A DNA stretch of 64,000 bases, from the NCBI RefSeq assembly GCF_008806955.1, contig NZ_CP031727.1, positions 4,230,001-4,294,000 on the forward strand, written 5' to 3'. The DNA is from Cellvibrio sp. KY-YJ-3 (GTDB lineage: Bacteria; Pseudomonadota; Gammaproteobacteria; Pseudomonadales; Cellvibrionaceae). The notes under the pieces were generated by a model. It saw nothing but the letters and a program-made list of their open reading frames with translations, was not told the origin of the DNA and ran no database searches. Each line of letters begins with the position of its first letter. Within the stretch, counting starts at the first letter, position 1. A program made the translations under genes and the position numbers. This document shows, one piece after another, positions 8,566 through 18,266 of this stretch.

Positions 8566-9972
8566 TTAATACTGATCCTGCTGGAAATACTCAGGCGCGA
8601 GATTATCAAAGCGGGTGTATTTGCCGACAAACGCGGCGCGGCAGGTGCCGATTTCGCCGTTACGTTGCTTGCCGATAATCAATTCGGCCATGCCTTTGTC
8701 AGGACTGTCTTCGTTGTAGTATTCGTCGCGGTAGATAAACAGGATTACGTCCGCGTCCTGCTCGATGGCGCCAGATTCACGTAAGTCCGAGTTCATCGGG
8801 CGCTTGTTGGGGCGCTGTTCCACGCCGCGGTTTAACTGCGAAAGGGCGATCATCGGGCATTCAAATTCTTTGGCCATGCCTTTGAGCGAGCGGGAGATTT
8901 CGGAAATTTCCTGGGTACGGCCTTCACCACTGCCAGCAACCGTCATCAACTGCAGGTAGTCGACCATGATCATGCCGGGGTTGCCGTGTTCACGTGCGAT
9001 ACGCCGGATACGGGCGCGCATTTCCTGGGGGTTCAAACCGCCGGTATCGTCGATAAACAGCAATTTGTCTTTGAGTTTGGCAACGGCAGAGGAAAGTTTC
9101 GGCCAATCCTCTTCGGTGAGTTTACCGTTACGCATTTTGCCTTGGTCGATACGACCAATGGAGGACATCATCCGCATCACCAGCGCGGAAGATGGCATTT
9201 CCATACTAAACACCACCACCGGCTTAGGCTGGTTAAACAGCGCGCCCTCCACGAAGTTGAGCGCCAGCGCGGTTTTACCCATGGACGGACGCGCGGCGAG
9301 GATAATCAATTCGCCCGGCTGCCAGCCGGAGGTGCGCTGATCCAGGTCAGTAATACCCGTGGGCACCCCGGTGATGTCACTACCGGAGCGGAACAGCTCA
9401 TCAATGCGCTGCACCGTTTGTTTCAGCAGCTCATTCACACCGACCAAACCACCTTCTTTGGGGCGATCTTCAGCGATCTCGGCCACACGTTTTTCGGCCA
9501 GCTGCAACAGGTCATCGGAATCCAGACCTGCGGGGTTCATACTGGATTTACTAATATCCTGTGCGGCGGCAATCAGTTGGCGCAGGGTTGAACGCTCGCG
9601 TACGATTTTGGCGTAAGCAGCAATGTTAGCGGCGCTTGGCGTATTGTTGGCCATTTCGACCAAGTAGCCTAAACCGCCCACACGCTCCAATTCGTCGTGT
9701 TTATGCAACTCTTCCGAGAGGGTGATAACGTCCAGCGGTTGACCGGCTTCCTGTAACGCCAGCATCATGCGGAAAATGAGTTTGTGATCCTCGCGGAAAA
9801 AATCCGATTCAGTGACCACTTCGAGCACTGCATCCAGGCGGTTGTTATCCAACATCAAACCACCCAGCACCGATTGTTCGGCCTCTACCGAATGCGGCAG
9901 TGCAGACTGGGCGGTGAGTTGGCTCGCGAGGCGATCCTCAAAACTGGCAGATTCGAAGCTGGATTCAGGCAT
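8566..9972 (-). CDS. dnaB: Replicative DNA helicase DnaB
   Basis: Hexameric 5'-3' helicase of the replication fork. 468 residues: N-terminal DnaB_N domain (about 20-125, including PHSVEAEQSVLGGLML), linker helix, and RecA-like C-terminal domain with Walker A (ARPSMGKTALALN), Walker B (IMVDYLQLM) and the LSQLNRGVEQRPNKRP loop with the arginine finger region. No intein interrupts it. It follows rplI in the same direction, the conserved order in gammaproteobacteria, but a strong terminator lies between them. Confidence 0.98.
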   Translation of the reverse strand: MPESSFESASFEDRLASQLTAQSALPHSVEAEQSVLGGLMLDNNRLDAVLEVVTESDFFREDHKLIFRMMLALQEAGQPLDVITLSEELHKHDELERVGGLGYLVEMANNTPSAANIAAYAKIVRERSTLRQLIAAAQDISKSSMNPAGLDSDDLLQLAEKRVAEIAEDRPKEGGLVGVNELLKQTVQRIDELFRSGSDITGVPTGITDLDQRTSGWQPGELIILAARPSMGKTALALNFVEGALFNQPKPVVVFSMEMPSSALVMRMMSSIGRIDQGKMRNGKLTEEDWPKLSSAVAKLKDKLLFIDDTGGLNPQEMRARIRRIAREHGNPGMIMVDYLQLMTVAGSGEGRTQEISEISRSLKGMAKEFECPMIALSQLNRGVEQRPNKRPMNSDLRESGAIEQDADVILFIYRDEYYNEDSPDKGMAELIIGKQRNGEIGTCRAAFVGKYTRFDNLAPEYFQQDQY

Positions 9973-10035
9973 AAGTCGTTAAAACACTGGCGTAGTTATT
10001 TGTCTAATCGATATTGATCGAATTGGGTGCAAAAA

Positions 10036-10084
10036 AAATCGGGCACATCTAAACCCCGAAAGGGTTGTCGATAGTGCCCGATTT
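10036..10084 (-). terminator. Terminator of the rpsF-rpsR-rplI operon
   Basis: An 11-bp inverted repeat (10036-10046 with 10074-10084) enclosing a smaller hairpin. Read on the minus strand it is followed by eight T residues. It lies after the rplI stop codon and before dnaB. Confidence 0.87.
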
Positions 10085-10133
10085 CCTCTAGCTTGTCAGC
10101 AGAAGCTGACCAGCAGAACTGTGCGCCAAAGTA

Positions 10134-10580
10134 TTACTCTGGAACAACAGCCAATTTAACCGCTTGAATCACTTCAGCGTGCAACTGAACGTCGATCTCG
10201 TATTGACCGATTTCACGCAGTACGCCTTGTGGCAAGCGAATTTCTGACTTGGCAACTTCAACGCCAGCTGCAGTGATTGCATCAGCGATGTCGCGAGTGC
10301 CGATAGAACCGAACAAACGGCCTTCGTCACCAGCATTAGCCGCGATAGTCACTTGCAATGCAGCCAGTTTCTCAGCGCGTGCAGTTGCTTCAGCAATTTT
10401 TGCAGCAGCTGCCGCTTCCAAACCAGCGCGACGCGCTTCGAAGTCAGCGATGTTTTTTGCAGTAGCAGCAATTGCTTTGCCTTGCGGCAACAAGAAATTG
10501 CGGCCATAGCCAGACTTAACGGTAACTTTGTCACCAATAGCGCCTAAACGGCCTACTTTATCGAGCAGAATAACTTCCAT
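10134..10580 (-). CDS. rplI: 50S ribosomal protein L9
   Basis: 148 residues with the typical L9 plan: an N-terminal globular domain ([36 protein letters not shown] contains the L9 signature), a long Ala/Glu-rich connecting helix at about 45-75, and the C-terminal rRNA-binding domain. It is the last gene of rpsF-rpsR-rplI; 11 bases separate it from rpsR. Confidence 0.98.
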   Translation of the reverse strand: MEVILLDKVGRLGAIGDKVTVKSGYGRNFLLPQGKAIAATAKNIADFEARRAGLEAAAAAKIAEATARAEKLAALQVTIAANAGDEGRLFGSIGTRDIADAITAAGVEVAKSEIRLPQGVLREIGQYEIDVQLHAEVIQAVKLAVVPE

Positions 10581-10591
10581 CTCTATACCCC

Positions 10592-10819
10592 TTACTCGTG
10601 GCTGTCAGTGTATGGAATCAAAGCCAGGTAACGAGCACGCTTGATAGCAGTAGCCAACTGACGTTGGTATTTAGCTTTGGTGCCAGTGATACGGCTTGGA
10701 ACGATCTTGCCAGTTTCGGTGATGTAAGCTTTCAGCGTTTCAACATCTTTGTAATCGATGCGCTTGGTGCCTTCAGCGGTAAAACGGCAGAATTTGCGAC
10801 GACGGAAAAAACGGGCCAT
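10592..10819 (-). CDS. rpsR: 30S ribosomal protein S18
   Basis: 75 residues, normal length. Conserved blocks [40 protein letters not shown] and [12 protein letters not shown] are all present. It binds next to S6 on the 30S platform and is encoded 2 bases after rpsF. There is no priB between rpsF and rpsR, unlike in E. coli and as in Pseudomonas. Confidence 0.98.
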   Translation of the reverse strand: MARFFRRRKFCRFTAEGTKRIDYKDVETLKAYITETGKIVPSRITGTKAKYQRQLATAIKRARYLALIPYTDSHE

Positions 10820-10821
10820 GG

Positions 10822-11259
10822 TTATACCTCCTGCTCTTCTTCAAAATCATCTGCATCAACACCGTCTTCATCAGACAGGTCTTCTGCGTCATCACGACGT
10901 TCAGCGCGCGCTGGGCGAGCTTTGCGTTCACGGCCTTCTTTTTCGGCTTTCATGATGAATGATTCTTCAGTGATGGCGGCATCTTCACGCAGAACAAGGC
11001 TACGCAAAATGGCATCGTTGTAACGGAAGTTGGTAGTCAACTCTTCCAATACAGCGTCAGAGCACTCTACGTTCATCAGAATGTAGTGAGCTTTGTGCAC
11101 TTTATTGATGGAGTAAGCCAGTTGACGACGGCCCCAATCTTCCAAACGGTGAACTTGACCACCGTCGTTTTTGATAGCTGAGCTGTAACGCTCAACCATG
11201 GCTGGAACTTGTTCGCTCTGGTCAGGATGAACCAGGAAAACGATTTCGTAATGACGCAT
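10822..11259 (-). CDS. rpsF: 30S ribosomal protein S6
   Basis: 145 residues with the S6 core ([21 protein letters not shown]..., [31 protein letters not shown]) and a long acidic C-terminal tail ([22 protein letters not shown]). In E. coli such Glu tails are extended by RimK. It is the first gene of the operon and is preceded by a GGAG-type ribosome-binding site (gtaaggagctaaac). Confidence 0.98.
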   Translation of the reverse strand: MRHYEIVFLVHPDQSEQVPAMVERYSSAIKNDGGQVHRLEDWGRRQLAYSINKVHKAHYILMNVECSDAVLEELTTNFRYNDAILRSLVLREDAAITEESFIMKAEKEGRERKARPARAERRDDAEDLSDEDGVDADDFEEEQEV

Positions 11260-11603
11260 GTTTAGCTCCTTACGGGTTAAAGCCTCCTACTTTGCTGATA
11301 AATAACGAAGCAGTGAGACAAGGAGTAGCCGATTTTACAGTCACAGGGTGACTTTACCCCCGGCCAGTTTGGGGTGCGGAATTGTACGCATAACACCCCC
11401 TACAGGCAAGTAAAACCACGGCCCGCATCACCTTTTCCCCACTTCACTGCACTATCGCCCCTTTCCCGAAAAAAATGGCACTGCCACTTTATGCCGAAAC
11501 CTGAAGCAGGTGGTCATGCCACCTACCCTTACATGACATTAGGTGGGCTCTGGTAAGTATCCAGAGCGAAGACATCACTACACAACCTAGTAGGAGCAAA
11601 GTC
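11260..11603. promoter_or_regulatory. Divergent intergenic region rpsF / GH5 with structured leader
   Basis: No convincing gene. It must hold the rpsF operon promoter (minus strand) and the GH5 promoter. The last 100 bases before the GH5 start contain several short hairpins: AGGTGG 11508-11513 can pair with CCACCT 11519-11524, which can instead pair with AGGTGG 11541-11546. A separate 7-bp stem joins 11547-11553 and 11561-11567. The ATG at 11604 has a TAGGAG ribosome-binding site. Confidence 0.45.
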
Positions 11604-13460
11604 ATGAAGAATAATCATCCCGGTTGCGCAGCGCCAACTGCTGCGCGCTCCGCAAATCCACGCAACAGGCTATTCGCGAGCCTGGTTACAGGCCTTGCCA
11701 GTATTGCTTTCTGCAGTACAGCGCTAGCTGCCGTACCCGCGTTACAGGTGCAGGGCAATAAAGTCCTCGTCGGCGGTAAATCCGTTAGCCTTGAAGGTGT
11801 CTCCCTGTTTTGGAGTAACACCGGCTGGGGCGCAGAAAAGTTTTATACCGCCGCTGCGGTCAAACGCGCTAAAACCGAATTCAACGCCAACCTGATCCGC
11901 GCCGCCATCGGCCACGGGGAAGGTGGTGGTATCCAGGATGACTGGAACGGCAACATGGCGCGCCTCGATACCGTTATCCAGGCAGCCATCGACAACGATA
12001 TGTATGTAATCGTTGACTATCACAGCCACAAAGCACACGAGAATTGGGGTTCAGCAGAAGCCTTCTTCAAACAAGTGGCGCAAAAGTGGGGCCAACATAA
12101 CAACGTCATTTACGAACTCTACAACGAGCCATTGGGTGTGGATTGGCACTCGGTACTCAAACCCTATGCAGAGCATGTGGGTGGCAAAATCCGCGCGATT
12201 GACCCGGACAACCTGATCATTATGGGCACGCCTAACTGGTCGCAAGATGTTGATGTCGCATCAACCAACAAAGCCAACGTCTCCAACCTGGCCTATACCG
12301 TTCATTTTTATGCTGATAGCCACCAGGGGTCCTATCGCGCCAAGGCGCAAACGGCACTCAATAACGGTGCTGCGCTGTTTGCCACTGAATGGGGCGTGGG
12401 CCATGCCAATGGCCGCGGTGCGGTGAACTACGCCGAAACCTGGGCCTGGATCGACTTCCTGCGCGTTAACGGCATCAGCCATGCGGGCTGGGCGTTCCAC
12501 GACAAAGAGCGCGACCAGGCGACGGGCGAAGTGGAAACCTCATCCTTTTTCTGGGCCGATGGCTCATTGAAAGAATCCGGCAGATTTGTGAAAGAAATTC
12601 TCGCTGGCCGTAAATCTATCGATGGCGGTGGTGGCGACGGCTCTGGTGGTACCTGCACCAAAGCCAATCCGGGCGATGCCATCCAGGCCGAAAGCTGGTG
12701 CCAGATGTCTGGCGTGAAGACCGAAACGACCAGCGATGCAGGTGGTGGTTTGAATGTCGGCTATATCGATGGCGGCGACTGGATGACTTACTCAGTCAAT
12801 ATACCTACCACCGGCACCTACAAAGTCAGCTACCGCGTTGCAGCTCAGGCAGGTGGCGGACAGCTCCAATTGGAAAAAGCCGGTGGCAGCCCGGTGTATA
12901 GCAATATCAACGTTCCCGCGACGGGAGGCTGGCAAAACTGGCAGACCATTTCCCACAATGTAGTGTTGCCCGCAGGCGAGCAACTGATCGCGCTCTCGGC
13001 GATTACCGGCGGCTTCAATATCAACTGGCTGAAAGTAGAAAGCACTGGCGGCGACAACACCGGTACCGTAATCGCGACTATTCAGGCGGAAGACCATAGC
13101 CAACAGAGCGGCACACAACAAGAAACCACTACTGATGCAGGTGGTGGCAAGAATGTGGGTTATATCGATGCCGGTGATTGGTTGTCTTACTCCGGTACGC
13201 CGGTGAATATCCCCAGCACCGGCAGCTATGTGATCGAGTATCGCGTTGCCAGCCAAAACGGTGGCGGCAGTCTGGCATTTGAGGAAGCGGGCGGTGCGCC
13301 GGTGCATGGCACTATCGCTATCCCAGCAACCGGCGGCTGGCAGACCTGGACGACCATCAAACACACCGTCAACCTGAGTGCGGGCAACCATCAATTTGGA
13401 ATTAAAGCCAATGCCGGTGGTTGGAACCTCAATTGGATTCGCATCAGCAAGGCACATTAA
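11604..13460 (+). CDS. Secreted GH5 endo-beta-1,4-glucanase with two CBM6 modules
   Basis: 618 residues. A long signal peptide ends near residue 42 (STALA). A GH5 (subfamily 2-like) catalytic domain spans about 46-337; Glu175 in ELYNEP is the probable acid/base and Glu262 in FATEWG the nucleophile, with VDYHSH and HFYADSH as supporting conserved His sites. A Gly-rich linker (GGGGDGSGG) follows at about 342-350. Two CBM6 modules of about 125 residues (about 353-478 and 488-617) share the pattern IQAE...GGG.NVGYID.GDW...WQ.W. Cellulose is the likely substrate, inferred from similarity to Cellvibrio and Saccharophagus Cel5 enzymes; xyloglucan or mixed glucan is possible. A membrane AraC regulator is convergent downstream. 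Confidence 0.92.
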   Translation: MKNNHPGCAAPTAARSANPRNRLFASLVTGLASIAFCSTALAAVPALQVQGNKVLVGGKSVSLEGVSLFWSNTGWGAEKFYTAAAVKRAKTEFNANLIRAAIGHGEGGGIQDDWNGNMARLDTVIQAAIDNDMYVIVDYHSHKAHENWGSAEAFFKQVAQKWGQHNNVIYELYNEPLGVDWHSVLKPYAEHVGGKIRAIDPDNLIIMGTPNWSQDVDVASTNKANVSNLAYTVHFYADSHQGSYRAKAQTALNNGAALFATEWGVGHANGRGAVNYAETWAWIDFLRVNGISHAGWAFHDKERDQATGEVETSSFFWADGSLKESGRFVKEILAGRKSIDGGGGDGSGGTCTKANPGDAIQAESWCQMSGVKTETTSDAGGGLNVGYIDGGDWMTYSVNIPTTGTYKVSYRVAAQAGGGQLQLEKAGGSPVYSNINVPATGGWQNWQTISHNVVLPAGEQLIALSAITGGFNINWLKVESTGGDNTGTVIATIQAEDHSQQSGTQQETTTDAGGGKNVGYIDAGDWLSYSGTPVNIPSTGSYVIEYRVASQNGGGSLAFEEAGGAPVHGTIAIPATGGWQTWTTIKHTVNLSAGNHQFGIKANAGGWNLNWIRISKAH

Positions 13461-13491
13461 TCCCGACAAGATATGATAAGTGCGGTTTTTT

Positions 13492-13514
13492 GCCGCCTTC
13501 GGGCGGCTGTTTTC
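13492..13514 (+). terminator. Terminator of the GH5 gene
   Basis: GCCGCC-TTCG-GGCGGC hairpin (13492-13497 with 13502-13507; a stable UUCG-type loop) followed by TGTTTTC. It lies between the convergent GH5 and AraC genes. Confidence 0.8.
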
Positions 13515-13515
13515 G

Positions 13516-14694
13516 TTATGTCTGAACCGGCGCGGAGTCAACCGGCGGCAATGCTTGCTTGCGATACTCCGAGGGCGTCATTCCCGTTATGCGTTTAAAA
13601 AATCGATGAAACGCCGATTGGCTGTTAAAACCGGATTTATACAGAATGTCCAGCACCGTATCGCCCGCGCACTCAGGCGCAGCCAATAACCGCTTGGCCT
13701 CTTCAACCCGCTGGGTATTGATGAACTCAAAGAAATTCTGCTGGTGATGGTCATTGATAATGGTCGATAGCTCGCGCGGCTTGATGCCAATCTGTTCAGC
13801 AAATCGCTCCAGATTGATCTGGCTTTCCAAATGCAATCGCTGTTCGCGAATACCGCGCGCGACCGCTTCGCGCTTTTCGTCCACCTGCGGAATATCCTGT
13901 AACCGGTCTTTTTCCGGCGCTACGGCCACCACCAATTCATGCTGCAGCAGCTCGCGGGTATTGCGCCAGCCAAACAGGAACAGGCCATTCACCAACAGCA
14001 CCGTGAGGTAGTTATTGATTATGCCCAGCAGGTCATTGGTCTCGCCGCTCACATAACCGCCCAGGAAATAGGCGATAAATGACCAAAGCCAGTGGATAAA
14101 AAATCCCCCCAACACCCAATCCGCCAGCCGCAATTCCCGCTCAGCGATGCTGGAGTACATTTGTTTTAACTGCTGACGCAAACGGAACTCGGTGTAGAAA
14201 CACGCGAGCACATAAATGAGCGGCGAGCATTTGACCAGGAACCACACAAAAGCCAAGGCCGCACGATCTGCCTCTGTAAGGGCCGCCCAGTGCCAGGGCA
14301 GCCAGTCATGGAGACTCAAGTCATAAGCAAAAATAACCCCCACCGCCAACAGGGCAGGCAACAGATGCACACCATGGCGCCACTGATAGACGTCGCGCTC
14401 ACAGGACAGTGAGCGCAAATAAAAGAACAACACCGGCCCTTGCAACAAGAGGCAAGCCGATAACAGCGCAGGTATCCAAGGGTAATGAGCAATCGATATC
14501 GACTGGAAGCTGGTATTCCAGGTGATGAGAGTAGTGGTAAGCGTTCCTATCACCAGCATGAAAAAGAGTTGTAGCAACCGACGTGACGGTTTCCTGCCGC
14601 CAGGCAAAATGCCCAGAGCAATACACAGGATCAGGGTTTCCAAAATAGTCAGGGCGATGACCACTTCATGCAAATTAAGTAAGAGATGTTTCAT
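13516..14694 (-). CDS. AraC-family regulator with N-terminal membrane domain (paralogue 1)
   Basis: 392 residues. The first ~245 residues contain about seven hydrophobic segments (beginning VVIALTILETLILCIALGIL), so the sensor half is in the inner membrane. The C-terminal ~105 residues form an AraC helix-turn-helix domain: INLERFAEQIGIKPRELSTIIN is the first HTH and LDILYKSGFNSQSAFHRFFKRITGMTPSEYRK is the second HTH with the family signature. Such proteins are thought to sense an extracytoplasmic signal and bind DNA from the membrane. It is convergent with the GH5 gene and divergent from the GH16 gene, its likely targets (inference). It is clearly similar throughout to the protein at 23280-24404. 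Confidence 0.9.
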   Translation of the reverse strand: MKHLLLNLHEVVIALTILETLILCIALGILPGGRKPSRRLLQLFFMLVIGTLTTTLITWNTSFQSISIAHYPWIPALLSACLLLQGPVLFFYLRSLSCERDVYQWRHGVHLLPALLAVGVIFAYDLSLHDWLPWHWAALTEADRAALAFVWFLVKCSPLIYVLACFYTEFRLRQQLKQMYSSIAERELRLADWVLGGFFIHWLWSFIAYFLGGYVSGETNDLLGIINNYLTVLLVNGLFLFGWRNTRELLQHELVVAVAPEKDRLQDIPQVDEKREAVARGIREQRLHLESQINLERFAEQIGIKPRELSTIINDHHQQNFFEFINTQRVEEAKRLLAAPECAGDTVLDILYKSGFNSQSAFHRFFKRITGMTPSEYRKQALPPVDSAPVQT

Positions 14695-14884
14695 TATTTT
14701 TATGTGTCGGTAATTCGGCGATAGTTTTTGTGGAATAGCCTGTCAGCATTTCATATTCTCGCGCTGCTAAATTATCACAGCCTGTAGCGCCATCACTGAC
14801 CCCACTTTGCATTTTCAGCACATGACGTTGGCCGGTTTTATCCACCGGGTAATACGCGCAATAGGCTTTCGATACCAATCCCAT
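14675..14884 (-). CDS. Possible small ORF upstream of the AraC gene (doubtful)
   Basis: A 69-residue frame (starting MGLVSKAYCAYYPVDK) that overlaps the AraC start by 20 bases in another frame. No signal peptide or domain is seen. It could be a leader peptide translationally coupled to the regulator, or chance. The composition is protein-like but the ribosome-binding site is poor. Confidence 0.25.
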   Translation of the reverse strand: MGLVSKAYCAYYPVDKTGQRHVLKMQSGVSDGATGCDNLAAREYEMLTGYSTKTIAELPTHKNNETSLT

Positions 14885-15033
14885 TTATGTATCACAAGTG
14901 GGAACTCCCACTTTCTCGATAAACCCGCACGAAGGAAGCCTCCCTCCAGCTGCTCGCATACATTGGGCAAGCCCTTTACGGCGCTACTCCAAAATCTCCT
15001 GTTATAAAAAACAATAATTCCCCCGGAGGAACT
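14695..15033. promoter_or_regulatory. Divergent promoter region AraC / GH16
   Basis: 339 bases that must contain the promoters of the AraC regulator (minus) and the GH16 gene (plus). An inverted repeat AAGTGGG-aact-CCCACTT lies at 14896-14913 and is a plausible operator or leader hairpin. The GH16 start is preceded by CCGGAGGAACT, a strong ribosome-binding site. Apart from the doubtful small ORF nothing else is seen. Confidence 0.45.
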
Positions 15034-18000
15034 ATGAAACTCAAACATTCGGCGAGTATCCATTCGCTGGCGCTGGCCATGTTCAGCCTCGGCGCGGCCA
15101 ATACCCTTGCGACAGACTACAACGACCCCTGGTGGGCAAGCCCCAATACCAATACCAGTTTTGTCGACCAGTTCGATGGAGTGAGCATCAACCGCAACAA
15201 ATGGTTGGTGGAGCAAAACATTTTTGTGAATGGCGAGGATATTGATTATCAGGATGTGGAATACCCCGCCGCTGACTGGACTTTTCGTGTCGGCCAACCC
15301 GATGCCGGTGCCACAGATGGCAAGGTACTCAACCTGAAAGCCCGCTATATGGATGGCCAGATCCAGGACTATTACGGTGGCACTGCCGGTCAGGGCAAGC
15401 CGCTGTTTATTCGCGCGGGCCGGATTGAATCGCAAATTACCGATGACTCCACCTTTGTGTATGGCAAATTTGAAGCGCGCATCAAAATGCCGCCGGCGCG
15501 CAACGCCGAATTCCCGGCCTGGTGGTTGTTGGGCAACTTTCCCGATGTGGGTTGGACTGCTTGCCAGGAGCTGGACATTATTGAGTTCACTGGCGCCAAT
15601 GTCAGTAAAGCGCCGCAAACCCATTGGTCGGCGCCCTACCCGGCCTATGGCGGCAACCCTTATGGCACCACTTACGCGCAACTGGGCATTAGCCCAAGCG
15701 ATGAATATGTCACTTACGGCGTGATCAAAACCCCGGAATCGGTCGATTACTACATCAACGGCGTTAAAACCTACAGCTGGACCAAAGCCGAGCGCGGCGA
15801 CCAGCCCTGGCCTTACCTCACCCCCATGCGCATGATCCTCAACCACGCCATCACCCATGTGGAATGGCCGGACGTGGGCAATTACAACCAATTCAGCACC
15901 AACGCCAATGTGGCCAACAAAACCGGTTATACCCGCGTCAATAACGGTGTGACCGAGTATGAATATTTGGATACCGCCGCGATGAACGCCAATATCGGTC
16001 GTGCGGGCACGGATTTCCTGGTCGATTACGTTGCCCACTGGCCACTGCCGACCACCGACACTTGGCACAAGTACATCGACGAGAGCAAATACAGCTTCTT
16101 CCGCCCCACCAATAACACCAAAGGTTTCTATTCGCTGAAAGGCTGGATGGCGCCGGTGTCCGTCAACGCAGATGCTTACTTACAAGAAGGTGATAACGCC
16201 TACCGCGATAACAGCGCCAAAAATGCCGCTGACGGCTATGTCGGCTCCAAGTGGGCAACCCCGCGCGACGACAATATGCATTCAGTCACCATCGACTACG
16301 GCGTGGACAAACCCATCAAATACTTCTGGATTGAATGGAGCTGGAACCTGCCCAAGTCTTACGACATCTTCGGTAAAACTGCGTCCGGCAACTGGGAATT
16401 TATCCTCAATTCAGAGCAGCAAAGTGTGGGTTGGGCGACACATACTTTTGATATAAACAAGACCTATCGCTACATCAAACTGGTCACCAAAGGTCGCATA
16501 GATAAAGCCGAGCCAATTTGGCTGCTGGAATTCAAAGCCTTTGAGGATGTGCCCAATGTATACCCCAAACCAGCGGGTACACCGGTGGTGGATCGCACCG
16601 TCAATATGCTTGGCAACGGCAACTTTGCCGACGGCCTGACCGGTTGGGGGAGCGAGAACTACGACGGTGCAGGCGCGACCTATAGCGTTATCAATGGTGA
16701 AGCGCGCATTACCGCCGCCACGCAAGGCACCGGGTCTGGCTCCTACCAGTTGCACACCCAGGGGTTTGGCCTGAAGCGCAACTATCGCTACCAGATCAGC
16801 TTCCGCGCCCGCGCTGAAACGCCGCGCAACATCCAACTGCGTCTGGCGGAAAACCAATTGAATCCATCACCGGCCGGAACCTATTTGCTGCAGACCATCG
16901 CCCTTGGTACCAGCATGACCAGCTACAGCTTTAACATCGATTTTACCGGTGGCGATAACCCCGGCCGCCTCGCCTTCCTGCTTGGCGCCATGGGTAATGC
17001 AACGACCTACATCGATGATGTGGTGATTAAAGAAATCGCCTACATAGGCTCCGGTGACCCGCTGGTTCCGGCAATTACCGCCACCGATTTCAGCGGCGCC
17101 AGCAGTGGCTGGGAAACTGACTGGTGGGGCGTAGCGCAACGCGCGGTGGATGGTGCAACCGGCAACAAAGCCAGCGGTAACGATGGTGTCGCCGAAGGTC
17201 AGGACTTGTGGGTGAGCGTGAACATCGATGCCAACTATGAAGTGAAAGAGGTACTGGTAGCGGGCGATAAATCCGCACCGCGCAGCCTCGCGCAGTTCAA
17301 AGTGGAATACGGCACCGCTAACAACACCCTGATCGACTGGAGCAACAGCAATACCGATGGCGCCTATGAAAGCTTCAGCAACTTCGTCGCCTACCCACCC
17401 GCGAATGAACGTCGCTTCCGCTTCTGGTTCCGCCCACCGGCAGGTCAATTGGTGGAAGTGGCCGATGTGCAGTTGATGGCCGTCGACCTGAAGCCCCACC
17501 GCATCTACACCATTAATTTGGACAACGGTGGCAGCATCAGCCCGGCGGACACCTTGCGCTACAGCAAAAACAACACCGATTCCGCGACCTACAGCTTCAC
17601 ACCGCCACCGGGTGGATCGGTCGCCAATGTGATAGTGGACGGCGTATCGCTCGGCGCTATGAACAGTTACACCTTCAATAATATTGCTGCCAGCCACACC
17701 ATCGCCGTCGCTTACAACACCACTGGCGCCAGCTCATCGGCGGCCAGCTCCAGTGCCCCCTCCTCTGCCTCGTCCAGCAGTTCGAGTGTGGCACCGGTAT
17801 TGTTATCCCAAGGCCGTCCGGTTACTGCCAGCAGCAACTTTCAACACGCAGCCAATGCAGTGGATGGCAACGGCGGCACGCGCTGGGAATCCACCCACGG
17901 TGTCAGCCCCAGTTGGATCATGGTGGATTTGGGCAGCAGCAAAAACCTGAGCCAGGTGATTATTGATTGGGAAGCGGCCAACGCCGCCAACTATCTGGTG

Positions 18001-18186
18001 CAGGCATCCAACAACGGCATGAGCTGGACCACCTTGAAAACCATCACCACTGGCGCCTTTGGTGATCGCACCGACACCCACAGCGTTGCAGGCAACTACC
18101 GCTATGTGCGCATTTATGCCACGGCACGCAGCGCAGGAAACCAATGGGGTTATTCAATTTGGGAACTGAAAATAACGGGTAATTAA
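15034..18186 (+). CDS. Secreted multimodular GH16 glucanase/agarase-type enzyme
   Basis: 1050 residues. Signal peptide to about residue 27. The GH16 jelly-roll spans about 35-350 with catalytic ELDIIE: Glu179 nucleophile, Asp181 and Glu184 acid/base. Downstream modules, read by eye, are: F5/8-type (CBM32-like) about 364-508; CBM4/9-like (NMLGNGNFADGLTGWG...) about 522-672; a second F5/8-like about 683-822; a small beta-repeat (YTINLDNGGSISP...) about 825-893; a polyserine linker about 899-920; and a C-terminal F5/8 module about 921-1050. GH16 covers beta-1,3-glucanases, lichenases, agarases and others. The binding modules and soil-type context suggest a beta-glucan, but the subfamily is not settled. 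A PEP-CTERM gene follows after a terminator. Confidence 0.88.
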   Translation: MKLKHSASIHSLALAMFSLGAANTLATDYNDPWWASPNTNTSFVDQFDGVSINRNKWLVEQNIFVNGEDIDYQDVEYPAADWTFRVGQPDAGATDGKVLNLKARYMDGQIQDYYGGTAGQGKPLFIRAGRIESQITDDSTFVYGKFEARIKMPPARNAEFPAWWLLGNFPDVGWTACQELDIIEFTGANVSKAPQTHWSAPYPAYGGNPYGTTYAQLGISPSDEYVTYGVIKTPESVDYYINGVKTYSWTKAERGDQPWPYLTPMRMILNHAITHVEWPDVGNYNQFSTNANVANKTGYTRVNNGVTEYEYLDTAAMNANIGRAGTDFLVDYVAHWPLPTTDTWHKYIDESKYSFFRPTNNTKGFYSLKGWMAPVSVNADAYLQEGDNAYRDNSAKNAADGYVGSKWATPRDDNMHSVTIDYGVDKPIKYFWIEWSWNLPKSYDIFGKTASGNWEFILNSEQQSVGWATHTFDINKTYRYIKLVTKGRIDKAEPIWLLEFKAFEDVPNVYPKPAGTPVVDRTVNMLGNGNFADGLTGWGSENYDGAGATYSVINGEARITAATQGTGSGSYQLHTQGFGLKRNYRYQISFRARAETPRNIQLRLAENQLNPSPAGTYLLQTIALGTSMTSYSFNIDFTGGDNPGRLAFLLGAMGNATTYIDDVVIKEIAYIGSGDPLVPAITATDFSGASSGWETDWWGVAQRAVDGATGNKASGNDGVAEGQDLWVSVNIDANYEVKEVLVAGDKSAPRSLAQFKVEYGTANNTLIDWSNSNTDGAYESFSNFVAYPPANERRFRFWFRPPAGQLVEVADVQLMAVDLKPHRIYTINLDNGGSISPADTLRYSKNNTDSATYSFTPPPGGSVANVIVDGVSLGAMNSYTFNNIAASHTIAVAYNTTGASSSAASSSAPSSASSSSSSVAPVLLSQGRPVTASSNFQHAANAVDGNGGTRWESTHGVSPSWIMVDLGSSKNLSQVIIDWEAANAANYLVQASNNGMSWTTLKTITTGAFGDRTDTHSVAGNYRYVRIYATARSAGNQWGYSIWELKITGN

Positions 18187-18214
18187 TAAAAATTTAAGCA
18201 ATGGTTATTAACCG

Positions 18215-18244
18215 CCACCCGCATTTTTTTGCGGGTGGTTTTTT
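18215..18244 (+). terminator. Terminator of the GH16 gene
   Basis: CCACCCGC (18215-18222) pairs with GCGGGTGG (18231-18238), followed by six T residues. Its position forces the downstream gene to start at 18267 rather than at an ATG at 18201 that precedes the hairpin. Confidence 0.88.
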
Positions 18245-18266
18245 AAAAATAAATGGACGACATACC

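Noticed and set aside
8986-9591. 201-residue plus-strand frame within dnaB
   Set aside because: Shadow of DnaB, which is intact and conserved on the other strand.
12792-13541. 249-residue minus-strand frame opposite the GH5 gene
   Set aside because: Antisense to the CBM6 modules and running through a terminator hairpin; no domain.
14815-16068. 417-residue minus-strand frame opposite the GH16 gene
   Set aside because: Lies antisense to the 5' part of a clear GH16 enzyme with a signal peptide and catalytic motif; the composition is the Gly/Ala/Val/His-rich look of a GC-skewed shadow frame.
16867-17697. 276-residue minus-strand frame opposite the GH16 modules
   Set aside because: Shadow frame of the same GH16 gene; no start signal or recognisable domain.
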